Positions 34,688 through 41,836 of a stretch of 54,839 nucleotides of DNA are shown piece after piece. The DNA lies in the NCBI GenBank assembly GCA_020249865.1, contig JADCEV010000030.1, forward strand, positions 1 through 54,839, in the 5' to 3' direction. This stretch comes from Roseomonas sp. (GTDB taxonomy: Bacteria; Pseudomonadota; Alphaproteobacteria; Acetobacterales; Acetobacteraceae). The position numbers were made by a program, and so were the translations under genes. The notes below the pieces were generated by a model. It had not been told where the DNA came from. It worked only from the letters and a program-made list of their open reading frames with translations, and did no database searches. The first letter of the stretch is position 1. Each line of letters begins with the position of its first letter.

Positions 34688-35263
34688 TCAGTCCTCCGCA
34701 ATCATGACGCTACGCGGCAATGCAGCGATACTGTCACCGGCACAAAGCAGCACATCCAAACCGCGCGGGAAGAACGCCTGGTTCCGCGCCCATGCCGCAA
34801 CGAAACCAGCGGGCGCACCAAGCACGCCAAGGCGGTGTTCATGCTGAATGCCTGGCCCCGTCAGGCGCCAGCCATCACCCGCCACCAACCCGGCCACTTG
34901 CAGGATAAGTGTGGCGCCAAGCTGTGGGTCCTCATCCGTGCCGATATCAAGCGCGTCAAGCGACGGCGCAGCACCGCAAGCAAGCACAAAACGCGCGGCG
35001 CCGATATCGGGCGTGATGGGCGCACCGCAATGAAAGCGCAGCCATGCGCCCACCGCATCGCCCGCATCCAACCAAAGCGGCGTATCGGCATCGGCAAGGC
35101 TGAGCATAGCCGCCCCGGCAGCAGAGCATAGCGGTGCGGGTGGGCTGATGCGCGCTGCGATCGTTTGAATGCGCCCAGGTCGGCTCATCGCTTCCAGAAT
35201 GGCACGGAAGCTTGCCTGCGCATCCAGAACGGGATCGGCAAAGCCTGGGGTCAAGCGCGTCAT
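34688..35263 (-). CDS. phnH: C-P lyase core subunit PhnH
   Basis: A 191-residue protein with the family start TPGFADPVLDAQASFRAILEAMSRPGR and an ending that contains FPRGLDVLLCAGDSIAALPRS. PhnH forms part of the PhnGHIJ core and has a fold related to PLP-dependent transferases without the cofactor. It overlaps phnG by 4 bases (ATGA). Confidence 0.94.
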   Translation of the reverse strand: MTRLTPGFADPVLDAQASFRAILEAMSRPGRIQTIAARISPPAPLCSAAGAAMLSLADADTPLWLDAGDAVGAWLRFHCGAPITPDIGAARFVLACGAAPSLDALDIGTDEDPQLGATLILQVAGLVAGDGWRLTGPGIQHEHRLGVLGAPAGFVAAWARNQAFFPRGLDVLLCAGDSIAALPRSVMIAED

Positions 35264-35718
35264 CGCATGGTCGCCATGGTGAAGAAATCAACGCGTGTTG
35301 CGGCCGCCTTGCGTGCTTCAGCGCTACGTGCGGCCTGCTGCGCGGCAGCGAGGGGCTCCACGACTGCCTGCATCAACGCATCATGCAGCGCTGCATCCTG
35401 CAAGGCTGCATCAACCAAAGCGGCAAGCCTGGCCTTGGCATGATCGCGCCCTGCGACATAGGCATGGCCGATATGCGAACCAAGGCGGATCGCGCAGCGT
35501 GTCACGGTCATTTCACCAAGGTTGAAGGCATCGCCATCACCGCCCGCGCGGCCACGCACCATCACCAAGCCGGTTTCCGGCGCGCGCAGCACCTCCGCTT
35601 CCGGCAGTGCTGGCAGTACCGCAAGCCCTGCGGCCAATTCGTCTGCTGAGGCGCGTGCAAGCACGGCCATCCATTTCTGCCGCGCGGCCTGGGGGGAGAG
35701 GGTGTCTGTCGGGTTCAT
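35260..35718 (-). CDS. phnG: C-P lyase core subunit PhnG
   Basis: A 152-residue protein. RQKWMAVLARA near the start, then EVLRAPETGLVMVRGRAGG, FNLGEMTVTRCAIRL and GHAYVAGRDHAKARLAALVDA are all hallmarks of PhnG, which forms the dimeric heart of the C-P lyase core with PhnI. It is the first gene of the minus-strand phnGHIJKLM-phosphoesterase operon and is divergent from phnF. There is no strong ribosome site before its ATG. Confidence 0.94.
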   Translation of the reverse strand: MNPTDTLSPQAARQKWMAVLARASADELAAGLAVLPALPEAEVLRAPETGLVMVRGRAGGDGDAFNLGEMTVTRCAIRLGSHIGHAYVAGRDHAKARLAALVDAALQDAALHDALMQAVVEPLAAAQQAARSAEARKAAATRVDFFTMATMR

Positions 35719-35769
35719 GTCACTTGACTAGACCTATAGACAGGAAGCGCCACCCCATGCAATACGGAT
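35719..35769. promoter_or_regulatory. Divergent phn control region with candidate PhnF and Pho sites
   Basis: About 50-90 bases separate phnG and phnF. TGACTAGACC (35725-35734) differs by one base from the GT-N-TA-N-AC core used by HutC-type GntR proteins, and a second TAGAC lies just downstream around the palindrome CTATAG (35734-35739). Two loosely matching Pho-box halves, CTGTCGG (35706-35712) and ATGTCAC (35717-35723), sit exactly 11 bases apart. A minus-strand promoter TTGCAT-18-TATAGG (35762 down to 35733) would serve phnG. Confidence 0.4.
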
Positions 35770-35805
35770 ATGTCATGGATTTGCGCAGTCATGGTTGAAA
35801 CTTTG

Positions 35806-36537
35806 ATGACAAACCCCGCCCTGGCACGCGGGGCGGGTGTTGCGCTCTGGCGTCAGATCGCCTCGGCGCTGGAAGCCGATATCTCGGGCGGCAAGCGCCA
35901 GCCGGGCGAAAGGCTGCCAACAGAAGCGGCGCTGACTGAACGCTTCGCCGTCAACCGCCATACCGTGCGCCGCGCTTTGGAAGAATTGGAAGCGCGCGGC
36001 ATCATTCGTGTGGAACAGGGGCGCGGCGCCTTTGTGGCGGAAGATGTGCTGGATTATCCGCTTGGCCCGCGCACACGATTTTCGGAAACCATTCGCCGCC
36101 AGAATCGCGAAGCAGCGGGGCATGTTTTGCACATCACCGAAATCCCCGCTGATGCGCAGGTGGCGGCGGGCTTGCACATCAGGCGGGGCAAGGCGGTGCT
36201 GCGTGTGGCACGGTTGGGCTTGGCCAATGGCCGCCCTCTGGTGCTGGGGCTGCACCACTTTCCCCTGCCGCGCTTTGCGGCCGCGGCGCAATCACTCGCG
36301 CAGCAGGCTTCCATCACCGTGGCTCTCGCGGCCTGCGGCGTGCCCGATTACCGGCGCCATTCCACGCGCATCACGGCGCGCCTTCCCAGCCCCGAAGAAG
36401 CGAAGCATCTGATGCAATCGCGTTCCCGCCCCGTGATTGTGGCGGAGGCCTTGAATACCGATCCGGAAGGCACGCCCGTGGATTGGACCCTTTCCTGTTA
36501 CGCTGCCGCGCGCGTGCAATTGGTGATGGAGAGTTGA
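35806..36537 (+). CDS. phnF: GntR/HutC-family regulator of phosphonate use
   Basis: 243 residues from the ATG at 35806, close to 241 in E. coli PhnF. The N-terminal winged helix-turn-helix includes GERLPTEAALTERFAVNRHT and ARGIIRVEQGRGAFV. The C-terminal UTRA ligand domain has YPLGPRTRFSETIRRQNRE at its start and a final WTLSCYAAARVQLV. It probably represses the divergent phnG operon and its own transcript until a phosphonate or phosphate signal releases it. Earlier in-frame ATGs exist at 35770 and 35791, and none of the three has a good ribosome site. The second PhnM-type gene follows 2 bases after its stop. Confidence 0.9.
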   Translation: MTNPALARGAGVALWRQIASALEADISGGKRQPGERLPTEAALTERFAVNRHTVRRALEELEARGIIRVEQGRGAFVAEDVLDYPLGPRTRFSETIRRQNREAAGHVLHITEIPADAQVAAGLHIRRGKAVLRVARLGLANGRPLVLGLHHFPLPRFAAAAQSLAQQASITVALAACGVPDYRRHSTRITARLPSPEEAKHLMQSRSRPVIVAEALNTDPEGTPVDWTLSCYAAARVQLVMES

Positions 36538-36539
36538 GC

Positions 36540-37679
36540 ATGGCCTGGATCATTCAAGGCGGCCAGGTGCTGCGCGATACGGCATTGGCGAAAGATGAGC
36601 TCTGCCTTGCGGAAGGCGTCATCACCGAAAATCCCACGCGCGCTGCAAGACGCTTCGATGCTTCTGATTTGCTGGTTTTGCCCGGCCTGGTGGATATCCA
36701 TGGCGATGCGCATGAACGGCAATTCCAGCCGCGCCCCGGCATTGGCTTTCCCGCCGCGCTCGCCTTGCGTGATTCGGCGGCGCAATTGATTTCATGCGGC
36801 ATCACCACCGCCTATCTTGGCGTGACGCTTTCCTGGGAACCTGGCTTGCGCTCGCTCGATGCCTGGCGTGGCATGAAGGCGGCCTTGCGGGACATGAAGG
36901 GCAGCACCGCGACCGATCTTCGCGTCCATCTGCGTTTTGAGGCTGATAATCTGGATGCGCTGGATGATGCGCTGGCTGATATTGCGGCTGGCGATGTGCA
37001 TTTGCTGGGCTTTAATGATCACACGCCGGCCATTGTAAAAAAACTCGATCACCCCATCGAAGTTGCGAAATACGCCGGACGCGCAGGCATGCAGGCGGAT
37101 GCCTTCACGGCACTCGCGAAAACTGTCTATGCACGGCGTGATCAGGTGCCGGTGGCGCGCGCGCGCCTTGCAGAAGCAGCCGCAACCGCCGGCATTCCCA
37201 TGCTGAGCCATGATGATGACAGCATTGAACGCCGTGCATTGTTCCGCGCGCATGGTGCGCAGATTTGCGAATTCCCAATGAAGGAAGAAGTGGCCGCCGA
37301 AGCCCGCGCCGCAGGCGAAGCGGTGGTGATGGGTGCGCCCAATGTGGTACGTGGCGGCAGCCATTTGGGCTGGGCATCTGCCGCACCGCTTGCGGAACGC
37401 GGTTTGGTAAATGTGCTGGCGTCTGACTATTTCTGGCCTGCCATGCTGGAAGCGGCCTTCATCATGGCTCAGCGCGGCGTGCTGGATTTGCCCCGTGCCT
37501 GGGCGCTGGTTTCCGCCAATCCGGCCGAGGCTTGTGGCCTGCATGATCGCGGCCGGCTTGCGGCCGGGCTGCGCGGCGATGTGGTGGTGGTGGATGCAGC
37601 ACGCCGCGCACCGGTCGCGGTATTCGCGGAAGGCAGGCTGGCCTGGTTGGCGGCGGAAGCAGCGGGACGGATGGGTTAG
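36540..37679 (+). CDS. Second PhnM-type amidohydrolase
   Basis: A 379-residue protein of the PhnM/amidohydrolase family. It has DIHGDAHERQFQPRPG at the first metal site, FNDHTPAIVKKL, SHDDDSIERR, and ASDYFWPAMLEAAF near the late aspartate. It differs clearly from the operon PhnM (for example HGDAHERQ against HTDNLERQ, and PAIVKKL against PGVGQYR), so it is a paralogous subfamily rather than a recent copy. It could act on a different ribosyl phosphonate triphosphate or repair a side product. It starts 2 bases after phnF and ends before a 114-base gap in which I see nothing. Confidence 0.85.
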   Translation: MAWIIQGGQVLRDTALAKDELCLAEGVITENPTRAARRFDASDLLVLPGLVDIHGDAHERQFQPRPGIGFPAALALRDSAAQLISCGITTAYLGVTLSWEPGLRSLDAWRGMKAALRDMKGSTATDLRVHLRFEADNLDALDDALADIAAGDVHLLGFNDHTPAIVKKLDHPIEVAKYAGRAGMQADAFTALAKTVYARRDQVPVARARLAEAAATAGIPMLSHDDDSIERRALFRAHGAQICEFPMKEEVAAEARAAGEAVVMGAPNVVRGGSHLGWASAAPLAERGLVNVLASDYFWPAMLEAAFIMAQRGVLDLPRAWALVSANPAEACGLHDRGRLAAGLRGDVVVVDAARRAPVAVFAEGRLAWLAAEAAGRMG

Positions 37680-37793
37680 GCTATTTTCGACGCTTTCCGT
37701 TGATGGCTGCTTCGGCAGGAAAGTTTCGACAAGCCTCACCATCTGCGATCATGGGTGGCTTCCGGTCGATAAAGCCTCAAGCGGCATCCTATC

Positions 37794-38180
37794 TCATGCC
37801 TTGGCGCCGATCACCGCAATGGCTTCGATTTCAATGCGCGTCAGCGGTGTGGTGAAGCTGGCCCCGCCCACACAGGTGCTGGCGGGCGGCACGGCAAGCG
37901 GCGCCAGGATGCGCCGACGCACCGCATCAAAGCCGGCATAATCGCGCATATCCGAAAGATAGGTATTCAGCTTCAGCACATCGGCGAAACTGCCGCCTTC
38001 CTGTGCCAAGGCGCGGGTCAGGCGCGCGAAACATTCCTCTGCTTGCGCTTCCACACCCTGCGCCTCAGCCGCACTCCCGCGCGCGGTGACACCGGAACAA
38101 AAAACCAGCTTAGCACCGCCCGGCAAAGGCAGGCTGCGCGTGGGCGCAAAGGCGGGTTTGGATGGGGCGGCTTCAGCCAT
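37794..38180 (-). CDS. RidA family protein (YjgF/YER057c/UK114)
   Basis: A 128-residue protein of the Rid fold. LKLNTYLSDMRDYAGFDAVRRR, VPPASTCVGGASFTTPLTRIEIEAIAVI and LVFCSGVTA are family landmarks. The arginine that binds the carboxylate of 2-aminoacrylate in true RidA would be expected before the C-terminal T-C-V-G block; here the residues are PPAST, so it may belong to a Rid subfamily rather than be an archetypal deaminase. ATG 38180 has GGGAA upstream. It is on the same strand as the MFS gene, 57 bases after its stop. Confidence 0.85.
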   Translation of the reverse strand: MAEAAPSKPAFAPTRSLPLPGGAKLVFCSGVTARGSAAEAQGVEAQAEECFARLTRALAQEGGSFADVLKLNTYLSDMRDYAGFDAVRRRILAPLAVPPASTCVGGASFTTPLTRIEIEAIAVIGAKA

Positions 38181-38237
38181 GGTTCTATTCCCTGAAAACG
38201 GCACCAGCTTGCCCCGCCCTGCCCGCCCGACACAAGC

Positions 38238-39722
38238 TCAATAACGGCGGAGCGGCACGCGCCACGCCATGACAGAAGCAGCGCCCACCAACACGGCGAC
38301 AATGATGAAAAGGCCACGGAAGGGCTCGGCCAAGGCAGCGCGCAATTGCGCCACGCCATCGCCGCCCAAACGCGTGCCCAAACCGCCAAGGTCGGTAACG
38401 AGTGCGGCAAAACCTTCGCTCAGTGCCGGCGTGAACAGGGCCATGGCACCGAAAATCGCCGCCGCCGCCACAGCCGCACCAAGGGCTGCGCCGAAATTGC
38501 GTGAGAAAGCGACACCCGCCGCCGCAATGCCAAGCCGCCCCTGCCCCGCCGCTGCCTGCACGGTGGTCTGCACCACCGGATAGGATGTGCCAGACCCAAA
38601 GGTTGCCACCCCCAACAGCGCCAACATCAGCCATAGCGGCATGGCCGCTGCATAGATCGCAAGCAGGCTCCAGATCAGTGCCGCCACCGGCAGGCCAATG
38701 CTCGGCCAGAGCATCGCCTGCCCGGTGCGCGCCACCATCTTGCCGGAGAAAAACGCGCCAAAGGAGGAGCCAATGGAAATCGCAAGCAGCACCAGCCCGG
38801 CGGAAGCCGGATCATAGCCGCGCACCACTTGCAGCCATAAGGGCAGGAAGGAAATCAAGCCAACCTGCGCCGCCACCACCAGGATGGAGAGCATCAGCAG
38901 GCGCCAGATGCTTGCCTCGGCAAACAAGGGCAGCGGCAAAAGCGGTTCGGGCTGGCGGCGTTCAACCCGTAGCAGCGCGACACCCGCGAAAAGCGCCATG
39001 GCAACCAAGCCGATAATCAGCGGCAGATAGGCCGCATCAAAACGCCGCGCGCGATCCAGCGCGACCAAGGCCGCACCCATGGTCAGCACAAAAAGCGCGA
39101 GGCCCAGCCAATCAAAACGCCAGCGTCGCCCGGCATGGTCCGGCACAATATCGGGCAGCCGGCGCGCGATATAGGCACAGACCAAGGGCAAGGGCAGCAG
39201 GAACCAGAAAATCCAGCGCCAGCCGAAAGCCTGGGTGATGAAGCCCCCGGCCACCGGCCCGAAGGCCGAGGCAAAGCCATAAGCCCCCGCAATCCAGGCC
39301 TGGAATTTGCCGCGTTCACGTGGCGGCACGATCTCCCCGATCAGGGCCTGGGTTAGCGTCAGCAATGCGCCACCGCCAAAGCCCTGGATCACGCGTGCGG
39401 CGATCAGGCTTGGCAGATTTGGCGCCAGCGCGCAGCCGGCGCAGCCCACGAAAAAAATCGCCAGCGCCACAAACAGCAAGCGCCGCCGGCCAAAGAAATC
39501 ACCAAGCTGACCAAACACAGGTGCGGCACAGGTGGCCGCCACCAGATAGGCAATCAGGATCCAGGAAACCCGCTCGATCCCGCCCATATCGGTTGCGATA
39601 TCGGCCAGCGCGGTGGCGACAATCGTCTGATCCACCGCGGAGAGGAAAATCACCAGCGCAATCGCCGGAAAGCCGCGCAGGAAACGGGCGCGAAGCTCGG
39701 CGGTGGGGTCATCCACCCTCAT
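38238..39722 (-). CDS. MFS transporter, DHA2/EmrB-like drug exporter
   Basis: A 494-residue integral membrane protein with about 14 hydrophobic helices. The first carries ALVIFLSAVDQTIVATALADIA, motif D1 of 14-helix drug exporters. Motif A follows as GQLGDFFGRRRL, and motif C lies near GPVAGGFITQAFGWRWIFWF. It likely exports hydrophobic compounds using the proton gradient; substrates cannot be predicted. ATG 39722 lies 19 bases after accA; a longer frame would run into accA. Confidence 0.88.
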   Translation of the reverse strand: MRVDDPTAELRARFLRGFPAIALVIFLSAVDQTIVATALADIATDMGGIERVSWILIAYLVAATCAAPVFGQLGDFFGRRRLLFVALAIFFVGCAGCALAPNLPSLIAARVIQGFGGGALLTLTQALIGEIVPPRERGKFQAWIAGAYGFASAFGPVAGGFITQAFGWRWIFWFLLPLPLVCAYIARRLPDIVPDHAGRRWRFDWLGLALFVLTMGAALVALDRARRFDAAYLPLIIGLVAMALFAGVALLRVERRQPEPLLPLPLFAEASIWRLLMLSILVVAAQVGLISFLPLWLQVVRGYDPASAGLVLLAISIGSSFGAFFSGKMVARTGQAMLWPSIGLPVAALIWSLLAIYAAAMPLWLMLALLGVATFGSGTSYPVVQTTVQAAAGQGRLGIAAAGVAFSRNFGAALGAAVAAAAIFGAMALFTPALSEGFAALVTDLGGLGTRLGGDGVAQLRAALAEPFRGLFIIVAVLVGAASVMAWRVPLRRY

Positions 39723-39741
39723 TTGGTGCCGCCCAAGCGGT

Positions 39742-40692
39742 TCAGGCACTCCGCCCCATTTCCAGGAATTTGTCGCGTCGGCGGGCGCGCAAGGTGGTGG
39801 CATCAAGCGCCAGCAAGGGCGTCAAAAGCGTTTCGATCTTGTCGCCAAGCGCTGCAATCACCGTCGCAGCATCGCGATGCGCGCCGCCCAAAGGTTCCGG
39901 CACCACAACATCCACCAGGCCAAGCTTGCGCAAATCATCCGCCGTCAGCTTCAGCGCTTCCGCGGCAGTGCTGGCCTGCGCCGCATCGCGCCACAGGATG
40001 GAAGCGCAGCCTTCCGGGCTGATCACGGAATAGATCGCGTGTTCCAGCATGATGATGCGATCCGCCGCCGCCAGCGCAATCGCGCCGCCCGACCCGCCTT
40101 CACCAATAATGGTCGCAATGAAAGGCACCGGCGCATCCAGCCCAGCTTCAATGGACCGCGCAATGGCCTCTGCTTGCCCGCGCGCTTCCGCATCAATCCC
40201 CGGAAAGGCGCCGGATGTGTCAACAAAGGACAGAATCGGCAGACCAAAACGCCCGGCCAAATCCATCAGGCGACGCGCCTTACGGTAGCCCTCGGGCCGC
40301 GCCATACCGAAATTATGTTTCACGCGGCTTTCAGTGTCATGGCCGCGTTCGGTGCCCAGCACCATCACGGCGCGCCCGCGAAAGCGCCCCATGCCGCCCA
40401 CCACCGCCGCGTCATCGGCAAAGGCGCGGTCACCGGCAAGCGGCGTGAAATCCTGGATCAGGGCCGCGATATAATCTGTCGCATGCGGTCGGTCAGGATG
40501 CCGCGCCACCTGCGCCTTCTGCCAGGGCGACAGCTTGGCATAGGTGGTCTTCAACAGCGCTTGGGCTTTTTCGCCTAGGCGGCCGATCTCCTCAGCCACA
40601 TCAATGCCGCCGGCATCGGTGGTCCGACGCAGCTCCTCGATCTTGCCTTCAAGCTCGGCGATGGGTTTTTCGAAATCCAGGAAGTGACGCAT
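39742..40692 (-). CDS. accA: Acetyl-CoA carboxylase carboxyltransferase subunit alpha
   Basis: 316 residues, full length. Opens MRHFLDFEKPIAELEGKIEELR and carries GRAVMVLGTERGHDTESRVKHNFGMARPEGYRKA, FVDTSGAFPGIDAEARGQ and the oxyanion segment IGEGGSGGAIALA. With AccD it transfers carboxyl from biotin to acetyl-CoA to start fatty acid synthesis. It lies 9 bases downstream of xerD on the same strand and is followed by the MFS exporter. Confidence 0.97.
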   Translation of the reverse strand: MRHFLDFEKPIAELEGKIEELRRTTDAGGIDVAEEIGRLGEKAQALLKTTYAKLSPWQKAQVARHPDRPHATDYIAALIQDFTPLAGDRAFADDAAVVGGMGRFRGRAVMVLGTERGHDTESRVKHNFGMARPEGYRKARRLMDLAGRFGLPILSFVDTSGAFPGIDAEARGQAEAIARSIEAGLDAPVPFIATIIGEGGSGGAIALAAADRIIMLEHAIYSVISPEGCASILWRDAAQASTAAEALKLTADDLRKLGLVDVVVPEPLGGAHRDAATVIAALGDKIETLLTPLLALDATTLRARRRDKFLEMGRSA

Positions 40693-40701
40693 GGCGGGGG
40701 G

Positions 40702-41655
40702 TTAGCCCAAATCCGCCTGGGATGCGACCCCTGGTCTTGCAAGCGGGTGATGTTCCGCCACCAGGGCGCGCAGCCGCTCCTCCAACACCTTGGTGTAAAT
40801 CTGCGTGGTGCCGATATCCGCGTGCCCCAGCAGCATTTGCAGGCTGCGCAAATCCGCCCCCCGTTGCAGCAAATGGGACGCAAAGGAATGGCGCAGCACA
40901 TGCGGGCTGACCCGGGCGGGATCCAGCCCGGCGGCCAGCGCCACTTCCTTCAACATCAAGCCCAAGGCCTGGCGTGTGAGGTGCCCCGACGCCCCGCGAG
41001 AGGGGAAAAGATGGCGGCTGGCCTTGCCCTTTTCCTCCGGCCGCGCGGCCAGGGCCAATTCCCGGGCGCGTTCGGAGATCGGCACCAGCCTTTCCCGCCC
41101 GCCCTTGCCGCGCACCGCAATCAAGGGTGCGCCGGGGCGGAGCGCCGCCGCCGGCAGGCTGACCAACTCAGAAACACGGAGCCCGCTGCAATAGAGCATT
41201 TCGACCACCGCCGCGGCGACCGGCCCCCTTTTGCCGGGCAGCGCGGCGGCGGCGGCGATCAGCGCCTCTACCTCCTCCTCGCGCAGCGCCTTGGGCAGGC
41301 TTTGCGGCAGGCGGGGGGCTTCCAGCAATTCGGAGGGATCGTCAGGACGAACCCCCTCCCGCAGCAGGAATTGATGGAATTGGCGAATGGCGGAAAGCCG
41401 CCTGGCCTGGGTGCGGGCGGCCAGGCCCAGGGCCGCGAGGCCCGCCAGCCAGGCGCGGAGCAAGTCGCTATCCGCCCCATGCAGCGCCACGCCCTTGGCG
41501 GCGGCAAAAGCCGCGAAATCCTGCAAATCCGCCTGATAGGCCGCGAGCGTATTGCGCGCGGCGCCGCGTTCAGCCGCCAGCATTTCCAAGAACGCCTCGG
41601 CATGGCGGGACAGCCCCATCTGGGCCGATTGGTTAGCGCCCTCGGAAGCGGTCAT
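40702..41655 (-). CDS. xerD: Tyrosine recombinase XerD
   Basis: A 317-residue protein. The SAM-like N-terminal core-binding domain is at about 15-105. The catalytic domain has the full set of residues: R160 (SGLRVSEL), K184 (RGKGGRER), H252 and R255 (HVLRHSFASHLL), H278 (LGHADIGTTQIYTKV) and the nucleophile Y287. It resolves chromosome dimers at dif with XerC. The location next to accA and upstream of aroK is a housekeeping setting in alphaproteobacteria, not an integrative element. Its start overlaps the end of the 48-residue membrane gene by 23 bases; Met13 (41619) is an alternative. Confidence 0.95.
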   Translation of the reverse strand: MTASEGANQSAQMGLSRHAEAFLEMLAAERGAARNTLAAYQADLQDFAAFAAAKGVALHGADSDLLRAWLAGLAALGLAARTQARRLSAIRQFHQFLLREGVRPDDPSELLEAPRLPQSLPKALREEEVEALIAAAAALPGKRGPVAAAVVEMLYCSGLRVSELVSLPAAALRPGAPLIAVRGKGGRERLVPISERARELALAARPEEKGKASRHLFPSRGASGHLTRQALGLMLKEVALAAGLDPARVSPHVLRHSFASHLLQRGADLRSLQMLLGHADIGTTQIYTKVLEERLRALVAEHHPLARPGVASQADLG

Positions 41656-41779
41656 TCGGGATGGTGCGCTCCACGGCCTGGGGGGTCACGCTGGGCGGAA
41701 AGGCGCCAATCAGGATCAGGCCCAGGGCAAAAAGGCCAAGCACCACGGCAGCAACCAGCAGAATCGGGTTACGGAACAT
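41633..41779 (-). CDS. 48-residue single-pass membrane protein
   Basis: The frame begins MFRNPILLVAAVVLGLFALG: an N-terminal membrane helix (about 5-26), then FPPSVTPQAVERTIPNDRF, a conserved-looking proline-rich tail. I recall similar tiny proteins beside aroK in related bacteria, but have no functional name for them. It lies head-to-head with aroKB across 57 bases and overlaps xerD by 23 bases, so it is probably translated with xerD. It is easy to miss because of its length. Confidence 0.7.
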   Translation of the reverse strand: MFRNPILLVAAVVLGLFALGLILIGAFPPSVTPQAVERTIPNDRFRGR

Positions 41780-41836
41780 GCGGGTAGCTTGGCTCCCTCT
41801 CGCGAAGATGAAATCGTGCTAACGCTGCTCCTCAAG

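Noticed and set aside
40702-41655. XerD as the integrase of a genomic island
   Set aside because: The neighbours (accA, aroKB, the small conserved membrane gene) are housekeeping and the protein has standard XerD length and motifs. No attachment site or cargo is seen.
40684-41787. A 367-codon plus-strand frame opposite xerD
   Set aside because: XerD has all its catalytic residues on the minus strand; the plus frame has only low-complexity Gln/Gly/Arg sequence.
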